43,906 bases of DNA from the NCBI GenBank assembly GCA_021300015.1, contig JAJTFB010000010.1, forward strand, positions 14,292-58,197. The letters run 5' to 3'. A program made the position numbers and the translations under genes. This document shows positions 28,541 to 36,521 of the stretch, one piece after another. The DNA comes from Pirellula sp. GTDB lineage: Bacteria; Planctomycetota; Planctomycetia; Pirellulales; Pirellulaceae. Numbering within the stretch: position 1 is the stretch's first letter; every line of letters begins with the position of its first letter. The notes below the pieces were generated by a model. It was not told the origin of the DNA and did no database searches. It was given only the letters and a program-made list of their open reading frames with translations.

Positions 28541-30265
28541 ATGCAATTGCCGATAATGACCTTGCCCCGCGCCGTGCCCGTCCAGCGCGAGCGCAGGCCT
28601 AAAGAGAACATTCCGCAGACGCGACCCGAGAGAGAATCGGTGCGAACCAAGCTTAGGCAGTACGTGATCGATGCGAAGTTGGTCGCTCCTTTATCGATTG
28701 CGGATCTGCGCAGGCATGCGGAGTTGTGCGTCGAGCAGCAGGGATTGGCCGCGATCTACACCGACTATGTCGGCGTGCTGCTCAACAGCGAGGTTTGGCG
28801 CGATCAGCTCGCGCGGGTTCCTTACCAAAGACGCCTGCTGTTGCTTCCCAAGTGCATGCGGATCGAGGACAAGTGCCCTGCTCCGTTCGATGAGTTCGGG
28901 CTACTGTGCAAGCAGTGCGGCTTGTGCACCATCCAAGAGTTGCAAGAGGAAGCCGAGAGGCTCGGCTATGCGGTACTGGTCGCCGAGGGATCTGCCTTGG
29001 TCATGGCGATCATCGAGACTGGCAAGATCGATGCGATCGTAGGGGTCAGTTGCTTGAGCGTGTTGGAAAAAGCGTTTCCTTACATGGAGTCCGCAGCGAT
29101 CCCTGGCGTCGCTATTCCATTGCTTCAGGATGACTGCAAGGACGTGACGGTCGACTTGGAGTGGATTTGGGAGACGATCCACTTGACCAGCGACGATGCG
29201 ACCTATCGACTCAACCTTGATAGCCTGCGCGGGGAGGTCAAGGAGTGGTTTAACGACGAATCGCTCGAGGAGATCATGGGGCCAGCACCGACCCAGACCG
29301 AGCAGATCGCCAGGGCTTGGTTGGCCAAAAACGGCAAGCGATGGAGGCCGTTTTTGACCGCTTGTGTCTGGAAGTCGATGGTCGATGATCCGAACGTCAC
29401 CGTACCGATATCGCTCAAGAAGTTGGCTGTCGCAGCCGAGTGTTTCCACAAGGCTTCGTTGGTTCATGACGACATCGAAGACGATGACGATTTGCGATAT
29501 GGCGAGCCGACGCTCCATAGCCAAGAAGGGATCGCTGTAGCGCTGAACGTTGGCGATTTGCTCCTCGGAGATGGATACGCTTTGATCGCCGATTGCGGGT
29601 TGTCCGCCCAGCAGCGGATCGCGATCAGCAAGGTCGCTGCCTCCGGGCATCGGACCTTGTGTCTAGGTCAGGGCGCGGAGTTTCAGTGGGCCAAGTCCCC
29701 TGCCCCTTTGAGTTCGACTCAGGTGCTCGATATTTTCCGCAAGAAGACCTCAACGGCCTTCGAAGTGGCGCTTCAGTTTGGGGCCTTGGCCGCCGATTGC
29801 GACGAGGCCGTCTGTGGCATCATCAGTCGCTTTAGCGATGCGCTCGGGGTGGCTTACCAGATCCGAGATGACCTCGAGGACATGGTCAGCGGAGAGTCGC
29901 TCAGCGACTTGAAAGCCATGCGACCTTCGTTGCCTTTGGCGTTGCTTCATGAACGGGTCCGTGGAAATCCCCAACACCGAGAACTTGTCGATCGAGCTTG
30001 GAGAAAAGCATGTTCTGTCGACGAGCTCGAACAGGTCGAAAAATTATTTACCGAATATCAGATTGGCGATCGATGCCGGGTCCTGCAGGAATCCTACAAG
30101 GAGGAAGCGATCCGGTGTTTGACCGAACTGGAGAACCCCAGTGTCAAGGGACTGTTGCGGCGAGTGATCAGCAAGATATTCACGGTGGAAGTGAAGGATT
30201 GGTGCAGTGAGTTTGAGACTAGAAATGCTGCAGGTCGCTCGCCTAGCCCCCAAGTTGCTCGGTGA
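28541..30265 (+). CDS. DUF116 domain fused to polyprenyl diphosphate synthase
   Basis: 574 residues from the ATG at 28541. N-terminal half (~95-200) is DUF116: LLPKCMRIEDKC, then FGLLCKQCGLCTIQ with Cys105, Cys112, Cys123, Cys126 and Cys129, then LGYAVLVAEGSA and the IVGVSCL strand. Five clustered cysteines suggest metal or Fe-S binding. C-terminal half (~250-560) is an isoprenyl diphosphate synthase: KRWRP at 266-270, first Asp motif DDIED at 310-314 and second DDLED at 443-447, so both Mg-diphosphate sites are intact. It would condense IPP units to a prenyl diphosphate (chain length not readable; no bulky pair is obvious before the first Asp motif). The fusion links an Fe-S-like redox domain to prenyl chain synthesis. 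Overlaps the next gene by 59 nt. Confidence 0.9.
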   Translation: MQLPIMTLPRAVPVQRERRPKENIPQTRPERESVRTKLRQYVIDAKLVAPLSIADLRRHAELCVEQQGLAAIYTDYVGVLLNSEVWRDQLARVPYQRRLLLLPKCMRIEDKCPAPFDEFGLLCKQCGLCTIQELQEEAERLGYAVLVAEGSALVMAIIETGKIDAIVGVSCLSVLEKAFPYMESAAIPGVAIPLLQDDCKDVTVDLEWIWETIHLTSDDATYRLNLDSLRGEVKEWFNDESLEEIMGPAPTQTEQIARAWLAKNGKRWRPFLTACVWKSMVDDPNVTVPISLKKLAVAAECFHKASLVHDDIEDDDDLRYGEPTLHSQEGIAVALNVGDLLLGDGYALIADCGLSAQQRIAISKVAASGHRTLCLGQGAEFQWAKSPAPLSSTQVLDIFRKKTSTAFEVALQFGALAADCDEAVCGIISRFSDALGVAYQIRDDLEDMVSGESLSDLKAMRPSLPLALLHERVRGNPQHRELVDRAWRKACSVDELEQVEKLFTEYQIGDRCRVLQESYKEEAIRCLTELENPSVKGLLRRVISKIFTVEVKDWCSEFETRNAAGRSPSPQVAR

Positions 30266-31097
30266 TGCGACCGAATTGGTCGCGAGTTTTCTCCGCTCGC
30301 AGCACCACCCGAGCGGTGGATTTTGCGATCGGGAGGGCAAGCCCGATTTGTACTATTCCACCTTTGGAATCGCCGGCTACATGGCATTGCAGATGCCGTT
30401 GCCGGTCGAGGCGCTTGCGCGTTATTTGAATTCGCAGCATCGACGAATCGAGGAGCTTAACCTCGTCGATCTTTCCTGTTTGGCCCGATGCTGGGCGTTT
30501 CTACCAAAGAGTTTATGGCCGGAGGATCTTCGGGATCGGACGATTGCTAGGCTCGAGTGCTTTCGGGCCCCCGACGGTGGGTTCTTTACCGAGTCGGGCG
30601 AGACCCACGGTTCCATGTACGGTTGCTATGTCGCTTTGGGTTTGGAGCACGACATCGGATATCGGATCGGTTCCCAAGACGAAATGCTCTCGTGCATCCG
30701 CAGTCGATTGGCACACGATGGAGGGTACTCCAATAGCCCCGATTTACCTTTTGGTCTGACACCGACGACGGCAGCAGCAGCTTCCTTGTTCCGTCATCTA
30801 GGGAGCGACGAGGGGAATCAAGTTCGGGATTGGTTGCTCTCGCAGATGCACCAAGACGGTGGATTTTGCGTCGGAGAGGGGATCGTCATGCCCGACCTAT
30901 TGTCGACAGCTACCGCGTTGCATGCGCTCAGTACCACGTCGTTTGATCTCGGGCTCATCGCGGAGAAGAACCTGGATTACCTCGATACGCTTTGGACGGC
31001 GCGCGGTGGCTTTGTCGGGAGCTGGGAGGACGATGCGTTGGATATCGAATACACCTATTATGGACTCTTGAGCCTCGGGCATCTGAGTTTTTGGTAA
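30207..31097 (+). CDS. Prenyltransferase-beta/squalene-cyclase repeat protein
   Basis: 296 residues from a GTG at 30207; an ATG at 30225 is an alternative. It has five alpha-alpha barrel repeats, each with a GG[FY] signature (SGGFCDREG, DGGFFTESG, DGGYSNSPD, DGGFCVGEG, RGGFVGSWED), the architecture of protein prenyltransferase beta subunits and half of a class II terpene cyclase. By eye-alignment to farnesyltransferase beta, the zinc ligands are not kept: the His of D-x-x-H-T-x-Y is a Tyr (DIEYTYYG) and the Cys of D-G-C-Y is Leu (PDLLS), so a canonical zinc thiol-prenyltransferase is unlikely. It has no DxDD acid motif either. A helper or partner of the adjacent cyclase is more plausible, but unproven. 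Confidence 0.88.
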   Translation: MSLRLEMLQVARLAPKLLGDATELVASFLRSQHHPSGGFCDREGKPDLYYSTFGIAGYMALQMPLPVEALARYLNSQHRRIEELNLVDLSCLARCWAFLPKSLWPEDLRDRTIARLECFRAPDGGFFTESGETHGSMYGCYVALGLEHDIGYRIGSQDEMLSCIRSRLAHDGGYSNSPDLPFGLTPTTAAAASLFRHLGSDEGNQVRDWLLSQMHQDGGFCVGEGIVMPDLLSTATALHALSTTSFDLGLIAEKNLDYLDTLWTARGGFVGSWEDDALDIEYTYYGLLSLGHLSFW

Positions 31098-31101
31098 GGC
31101 G

Positions 31102-33156
31102 ATGAATGACCCCGCCCTAGAGTTGCAGTGGCAAGAGCAGCCCACATCCTTCGAAGTCCTCTTGGCCAACGCGCGCCAGTCCCTATTGGAAGCTCGCAAT
31201 GCCCATGGGTATTGGGAAGGCGAGCTATCGAGCAGCGCTCTTTCGACCGCGACGGCCGTCTGTGCGTTGGAAGCCCATCTGAGCGATTGCCGGAGTCTGG
31301 ATGCTCGCATTCGCGAGACGATCCTCGAGCGGATCGTGCGTGGGAGGCTTTGGTTGATCGAGAACCAGAACTCCGATGGAGGCTGGGGAGATACCGTCAA
31401 AAGTTTGAGCAACATCAGCACGACGCTTTTGGTCTGGGGGGCGTTGAACACCCCGGAGGGTCCAGAGCAGGAGCGAGCCGTTGTGGATGCGAATTCGCGG
31501 GCCGAGGCTTGGATCAAACGTGTTGCCGGGAGTTTAGCTCCTGAGGACATCGCGCGAGCCGTCCGGGCTCGCTATGGCAAGGACCAAACGTTTTCGGTTC
31601 CTATTCTCATGGCGTTGGCATCGACGCGACGACTCGGGGAGTCTGCGAAACAGGGATGGAAGCTTGTGCCGCAACTTCCCTTTGAACTGGCTGCGTTTCC
31701 TCGCAGTTGGTTCGCGGCGATGAAGCTTCCGGTCGTCAGTTATGCCTTGCCAGCCTTGATCGCGATCGGGCTGGTTCGGCATCGACAGGCTCCATCGAGC
31801 AATCCGCTGGTGCGACAGATACGCAACGCGACGACCCCAAGGTGCTTGCGGGTTCTCGAATCGATTCAGCCTCAGAGCGGTGGATTTCTCGAAGCGATCC
31901 CGCTGACGAGCTTTGTGGCCATCGCACTGATCGGAGCTGGATACGGTGGCCATCGCGCTGTGGGCCAAGGGATCGCGTTTTTGCTCGATACGTTTCGATC
32001 CGATGGGAGTTGGGCGATCGACACGCATCTAGCAACCTGGGTATCGACCCTCTCGGTCAATGCCCTGAGCCACTCGTACGGCTGGCGATCGCGATTAGGC
32101 TCTAGCGAATTATCGCTGAAGCGATGGATTTGCGACCAGCAGTACACCCGAGTCCATCCCTTCACCAACGCGGCACCTGGTGGGTGGTCCTGGACCCCTC
32201 TGAGCGGCGGGGTTCCCGACGCGGACGATACCCCCGGTGCGCTGCTCGCCTTGCGGGCTTACTACAATGCTCCGGACTCGCAGGGGAGTCCCGATGCGAT
32301 CGAGCCTGAGGAGAAGCTTCTGCAGCGGGCTCTTGCCGGAGCGACCTGGTTATTGGATTTGCAGAATCGCGACGGTGGGATTCCGACGTTTTGCAAGGGT
32401 TGGGGGACGCTGCCATTCGATCGATCCAACCCGGACATCACCGCGCATGCGATCCGAGCTTGGTTGGCTTGGTTCGACCTTGCCGATGCGAATTTGCAAT
32501 CGCGCATGCGCAGATCGATTCTAAGAGCCATGAGTTTTCTCAAGCGTCGCCAGCGGCCCGACGGATCGTGGGTACCGCTGTGGTTTGGTAACCAATACGT
32601 TCGGGATGAAGAGAATCCGACGTACGGAACCAGCCGCGTGCTTTTGGCTTGGCTTGCTGCGTGGGATTCACCCTGGCTGGCGCAGTACAGGAAACTGGAG
32701 ATTCCTTCGCGGTTTGCGATGGCCGCCCGTTGGCTCGTGAGGGCTCAGCAGTCCGATGGGAGTTGGACCGGATCGGATCGCCCCTCGTTGCAGGACCAGC
32801 ATCAAAGCATGCCAATAGAAGCCTTGGGGTCGATCGAGGAAACCGCGTTAGCTGTCGAAGCATTGGCCGAACTTTGCTGTCGGGCATTCGGGCGCCCTGG
32901 GGTATTTCCTTGCGAGCCGAAGCTTCTCGAGGATTGCCGAAAGGCCGTGGATTTTGGGGTCGCCTGGATCGCCCGAAGCACAAGGCATGGGACGGAGTTT
33001 GCGCCAAGTCCGATCGGTTTTTACTTTGCCAAGCTTTGGTATTTCGAGAAGCACTATCCGATTTGTTACAGCGTCGGAGCCTTGGAGCGTGTTGCAGAAA
33101 TGGAGAGAGTCGAAGCTTTTGCGCAGGTGATCCAACAGATGCGAGACTTCGAATGA
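31102..33156 (+). CDS. Squalene-hopene cyclase-like class II terpene cyclase
   Basis: 684 residues, slightly longer than SHC (~630-650). The catalytic acid motif is DADD at 373-376 (VPDADDTPGAL), aligned in position with the DVDD of Alicyclobacillus SHC. QW repeats are present: QNSDGGWGD, RSDGSWAID, LQNRDGGIP, RQRPDGSWVP and QQSDGSWTG. The protein should protonate a polyprenoid and drive polycyclisation at a membrane surface. It differs from plain SHC in PGGWSWTPLSGG before the acid motif, so the substrate may be other than squalene. Hopanoid companion genes (hpnCDE, hpnF neighbours) are not in the window. The last codon overlaps the next ATG (ATGA), coupling it to a cysteine desulfurase. Confidence 0.93.
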   Translation: MNDPALELQWQEQPTSFEVLLANARQSLLEARNAHGYWEGELSSSALSTATAVCALEAHLSDCRSLDARIRETILERIVRGRLWLIENQNSDGGWGDTVKSLSNISTTLLVWGALNTPEGPEQERAVVDANSRAEAWIKRVAGSLAPEDIARAVRARYGKDQTFSVPILMALASTRRLGESAKQGWKLVPQLPFELAAFPRSWFAAMKLPVVSYALPALIAIGLVRHRQAPSSNPLVRQIRNATTPRCLRVLESIQPQSGGFLEAIPLTSFVAIALIGAGYGGHRAVGQGIAFLLDTFRSDGSWAIDTHLATWVSTLSVNALSHSYGWRSRLGSSELSLKRWICDQQYTRVHPFTNAAPGGWSWTPLSGGVPDADDTPGALLALRAYYNAPDSQGSPDAIEPEEKLLQRALAGATWLLDLQNRDGGIPTFCKGWGTLPFDRSNPDITAHAIRAWLAWFDLADANLQSRMRRSILRAMSFLKRRQRPDGSWVPLWFGNQYVRDEENPTYGTSRVLLAWLAAWDSPWLAQYRKLEIPSRFAMAARWLVRAQQSDGSWTGSDRPSLQDQHQSMPIEALGSIEETALAVEALAELCCRAFGRPGVFPCEPKLLEDCRKAVDFGVAWIARSTRHGTEFAPSPIGFYFAKLWYFEKHYPICYSVGALERVAEMERVEAFAQVIQQMRDFE

Positions 33157-34301
33157 GCCCAGTCTATCTCGATTGCAATGCTTCGAATCCGATCGACCCG
33201 AGGGTCTTGCAAGCGATGCTCGATGCCTATCGCTTGTTGCCGGGCAACGCGGGGAGTCCGCATGTCCATGGGCACAACGCCAAAGATGCGGTGCATGGTG
33301 CTCGCGATCGCATAGGTCGGGTGGTGGGAGCCAAACGGAATGAAGTTTTTTTCACCAGTGGGGCGACCGAGAGCAACAATCTTGCGATCCTCGGTCTTGC
33401 CCAGTACGGACGCGAGTCGGGCAAGCGTCATATCGTCAGCTCGGCGATCGAGCACAAGGCGGTGCTCGAACCGCTTGAACGGATGCGGTCGTGGGGATTT
33501 GAAGTAACGCTTGTGAAGCCGCATGGCGATGGTCGCATCCGAAGTGAGGATTTGATCGATTCGATCCGTACCGACACGTTGCTTGTGAGTTTGATGCATG
33601 CGAACAATGAGACAGGGGTCATTCAGCCGATTTCCCAAGTGGCCCGAGCGGCGGAGGACAGAGGGGTTTGGTTGCATGTCGACGCGGCCCAAGGGTTCGG
33701 TCGGGACCTCGAACCGCTTGCGCATCGTGGGATTGCATCGATAAGCATCAGCGGACATAAGATTTTCGGGCCACAGGGGATAGGAGCATTGATCCTCAGA
33801 CGACAGCGCAAGGATGGACCGATCCTTGAACCGGTCTTTGTCGGCGGAGGTCAGGAATTGGGGCTTCGATCCGGGACGCTGGCAGTCCCGTTGATTGTTG
33901 GATTTGGGTTAGCCGCCGAATTGGCACTTCAGGAGCACGCGCTTCGCAGGGAGGCTTGCGAGCGCATCGGCAGGATCGTGACCGACTGGGCAGAGTCCCA
34001 TGGAGGTCAGATTCACGGCAGCGCCCTGTACCGCATGCCACACGTGCTGAACGTGTCGTTTCCCGGATGGGATGCCGATGATCTACTCGAAGCGGTGCGC
34101 GAGTCGATTTCGATCTCCGACGGGGCGGCTTGCACGAGCGTATGTGCAACGGCAAGCCATGTGCTATCGGCCATGGGGCTCGGCGAGCCGCAGCTCAGCG
34201 GTGCGGTGCGCTTGTCTTGGAGTCATCAGACCGACCAGGGAGCTTTGGTCGAGGCACTCGCATCGGCCGGTCGGGTCATCGCGGCCCGCAGGTTGGTTTG
34301 A
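33153..34301 (+). CDS. Cysteine desulfurase (class V aminotransferase fold)
   Basis: 382 residues from the ATG overlapping the cyclase stop codon; about the length of NifS/IscS (~390). PLP residues: His101 (IEHKAVL), Asp177 (HVDAAQG) with Gln180, and the Schiff-base Lys203 (SGHKIFGPQG). The persulfide-forming Cys327 sits in SDGAACTS, so the active site is complete for removing sulfur from L-cysteine. The loop has the long IscS-like form (GAACTSVCATASHVL). It may supply sulfur for the Fe-S proteins of the cluster or for a sulfur-containing product. No iscU, iscA or sulfur-carrier gene is nearby. It is the last gene of the plus-strand run, separated by 12 nt from the convergent DUF4465 gene. 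Confidence 0.94.
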   Translation: MSPVYLDCNASNPIDPRVLQAMLDAYRLLPGNAGSPHVHGHNAKDAVHGARDRIGRVVGAKRNEVFFTSGATESNNLAILGLAQYGRESGKRHIVSSAIEHKAVLEPLERMRSWGFEVTLVKPHGDGRIRSEDLIDSIRTDTLLVSLMHANNETGVIQPISQVARAAEDRGVWLHVDAAQGFGRDLEPLAHRGIASISISGHKIFGPQGIGALILRRQRKDGPILEPVFVGGGQELGLRSGTLAVPLIVGFGLAAELALQEHALRREACERIGRIVTDWAESHGGQIHGSALYRMPHVLNVSFPGWDADDLLEAVRESISISDGAACTSVCATASHVLSAMGLGEPQLSGAVRLSWSHQTDQGALVEALASAGRVIAARRLV

Positions 34302-34313
34302 GTTCGACGGGTT

Positions 34314-35171
34314 CTAGCGAGCCGATGCTTTTTTCCATCTTCTTCGCAGCCAAGCTGCGGCACCTGCTATGCCCAGAAGTGCGATGCTGCCGGGCTCTGG
34401 CACTGCGGAGAACGCGATGCGATCCATGGCGAAGTAGGCTGGGGTGTTCATGCCGAATTGCCCGACATCGCTTGAGCTCAACGCAAACTTGAGCGAGTCG
34501 ACGGCTCCTAGGCTTGAGAGGTTCACACGGGTCCATTGGTCGACGAGGTAGTCTTGGGTGTTGTCGGCGAAGCGATAGTCCGCCAGAAAGAAATCGACCG
34601 AACCGGTCGCGACGGTTCCTCGGAATCCTTGGATTTCGAGTTTGAAGAAATCCTCTTCGTTGCCGCTATTGCCGCCGAATTTCTTGGCGAATTGGTCTCC
34701 GTCTCGCATGGAAAAGTAGGTGTAGGCCGTGTTCGAGACATCGATCGAGGAGAGTTGGACTTGGGCGCCGAATGTCACGACGGCATTGCCCGAGAAGGCG
34801 TTGTAAACGATTGCATAGTGGGCAGAGCCATCGCTTCCGATCCCGGGTTTTGCGGCGTATTGGTTTTCGAATCCTGCGAGATTTCCGGCGTTGACGCGCG
34901 AGTAGGAGAACCCTGACCAATAGCCGTAGTTGAATTGCGTGTCGAACGTGTAGGAGTTGGAGAAGTGGACGCCGCCGCTGGACCAACCTTGGGTGTTGCT
35001 GGTGTTGTTTCCCAGGTCCCCGTTGTAGAACTGGCCGTTGGATCCTTGGGAATAGCGAGTGTTGTCTTCGAAACCGACGATATCCGAACGGCCGACAGAG
35101 CAGAGCGCAGCAGACGCCAGGAGCGTGCAGGAGGTGACGCAAAGTGCGCGCGAAATTCTAGCCAGAAGCAT
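34314..35171 (-). CDS. DUF4465 PEP-CTERM protein, B12-riboswitch controlled
   Basis: 285 residues. Signal peptide at the N-terminus (CVTSCTLLASAALCS...), then a DUF4465-type beta domain: GFEDNTRY, SSGGVHFSNSYT, YWSGFSYSRVN, GFENQYAA, and a closing DSLKFALSSSD. A PEP-CTERM tail follows (VPEPGS, hydrophobic stretch, RRRWKK), so it is exported and probably anchored or released at the surface. A cobalamin riboswitch lies about 120 nt upstream on the same strand. I recall that surface proteins with this domain in gut Bacteroidetes bind cobamides (described as BtuH), although I cannot check this here. On that ground a cobalamin-scavenging surface protein is the best guess; that is inference. Confidence 0.9.
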   Translation of the reverse strand: MLLARISRALCVTSCTLLASAALCSVGRSDIVGFEDNTRYSQGSNGQFYNGDLGNNTSNTQGWSSGGVHFSNSYTFDTQFNYGYWSGFSYSRVNAGNLAGFENQYAAKPGIGSDGSAHYAIVYNAFSGNAVVTFGAQVQLSSIDVSNTAYTYFSMRDGDQFAKKFGGNSGNEEDFFKLEIQGFRGTVATGSVDFFLADYRFADNTQDYLVDQWTRVNLSSLGAVDSLKFALSSSDVGQFGMNTPAYFAMDRIAFSAVPEPGSIALLGIAGAAAWLRRRWKKASAR

Positions 35172-35294
35172 GGCGGAACCCTTCGATGGAAAAAGCGGGT
35201 GGTGGCTCGAGTCGGCATCGACACGATGGGCCGGAAATTAGGGGCTTTTCACCGCAACAGCCTCATGCTCGGGAGGCCCTTAGTTGCGATTTCG

Positions 35295-35550
35295 CATGGT
35301 AGGTCTTCTGACTTGTCGTCTTGCAGACCCTCACTGCCTTCTCAGCCTATCGGTCCGCATTGCACGGTTCGTGCAGGATGCGGTCGATGCCAATGGCACG
35401 CTTCAATTGGAATGAAATCAACAGAAGGAGGGTGTGTTGCTGGTAACCTTTTGGGGCTTCTCAGCGACGACTTACAGCGGCCGGACCGTCCCGGAATTGC
35501 ACCGGAGTTCCCTGTTGCCCTCGAAGCTTTGAAACTCGGAGGTCACCATG
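35295..35550 (-). promoter_or_regulatory. Cobalamin (B12) riboswitch
   Basis: Read on the minus strand, the aptamer starts with CATGGTGACC (P1 strand, 35550 downwards) and ends with GACCTACCATG: the CATGGT/ACCATG pair closes the P1 helix. Between them are the family-specific blocks: GGGAACTCCGGTGCAATTCC, then GGGACGGTCC, the conserved CCGCTGTAA core, and the terminal GTCAGAAGACCTACC. Length 256 nt, which is normal. It ends 123 nt before the ATG of the DUF4465 gene, so it should repress that gene when B12 is plentiful. No clear expression-platform terminator is visible; the control may be at translation initiation. Confidence 0.93.
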
Positions 35551-35631
35551 CGCTTTTCTCGATGGCGATCACCATCGAGGGACATTAGGTTACTTCAAAA
35601 GGATCGATAGTCAACAGGCGGCCGAAACTTC

Positions 35632-36327
35632 CTAGGGGGCTTCGATCATTACGGGGGTCAGTTCGAACTCGACGCGAGCCGCATGGAAAACTTGCGAGGC
35701 GAGTTGTTCGATTTGAGACCATCGCTCCAGGGATTGTTGCGTTTCTTTTTGTCGAGCGGCATAGGATCTTGCCGTTCGGAAGTTGGGGGGATTCGTCGGC
35801 GCGATCTTCCACTGTTCGACGGTACTTTTGAGCCAATGGTCGTAGGCTTTGAGACGACGAAGAACCGACTCGGGGTCTTTGGGGCCGAGTTCAACGAGCG
35901 GGCCTTGGGCCAGCGAGGGGACCTGCACGGTGCAAGAGACCTGCCACCGCGAGGCGGGTATGCTTTGAAGGGTAAGGACGATTTCGGGGGCGAGGTTTTC
36001 GGATCGGATTCGCCATTGGGCTTGGGACGGTCCGAGGAGTTCCTGGGTGGGAGACGGCAGGATCTTGAGGTTGTTTTCGATGGCATTGTCGAGGACCAGG
36101 GTGAATCGGCCCTTGGATTTCTCCGGGGAGACCTCGCGATCCATTTGCAGTTCGGATTTCTGGATCGACTGGGTGATTCTCAGTGGGTTTGGGTCTTGGA
36201 TGGGTTTGGGCAGTTCCTCGACGACTTGGGCAAAAGAGGGCGAGGTCAGGACGGCCAGGGCCAACAAGCAAGCCAATAAGCAAGCCATCACGCTAGGGGG
36301 TGGATCGGGTTTGGGGGCTTGGGGCAT
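35632..36327 (-). CDS. Exported protein of unknown function
   Basis: 231 residues. A hydrophobic signal peptide with three Cys-free Leu/Ala stretches ends at SPSFAQ (about residue 32), so it is exported; the internal ATG at residue 14 (MACLLACLL) is an alternative start. The mature part has beta-rich FTLVLDNA, IVLTLQSIPASRWQVSCTV and an amphipathic C-terminal helix with RTARSYAARQKETQQSLERW. I do not recognise a family. It is separated from the riboswitch by 80 nt, which lies downstream of its stop codon, so it is not under that switch. Confidence 0.7.
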   Translation of the reverse strand: MPQAPKPDPPPSVMACLLACLLALAVLTSPSFAQVVEELPKPIQDPNPLRITQSIQKSELQMDREVSPEKSKGRFTLVLDNAIENNLKILPSPTQELLGPSQAQWRIRSENLAPEIVLTLQSIPASRWQVSCTVQVPSLAQGPLVELGPKDPESVLRRLKAYDHWLKSTVEQWKIAPTNPPNFRTARSYAARQKETQQSLERWSQIEQLASQVFHAARVEFELTPVMIEAP

Positions 36328-36521
36328 GGTGAGTTTAGGGTTGGGCTATTGGAGTTGGGCTAATGGGTTTGGGATGGGGTGATGCGGGTTGTTCGGTAAT
36401 TGACGGTTATTCCAAGCAGGCTTAAACTTTCCGTCTGAGAGTGACAGGTGGGGTTAACGGCGGTAGGAAGCCGACATTCCCTTTGATTTCGCACAACTAT
36501 TTTGGAGTCTTCAGTCCAGCT

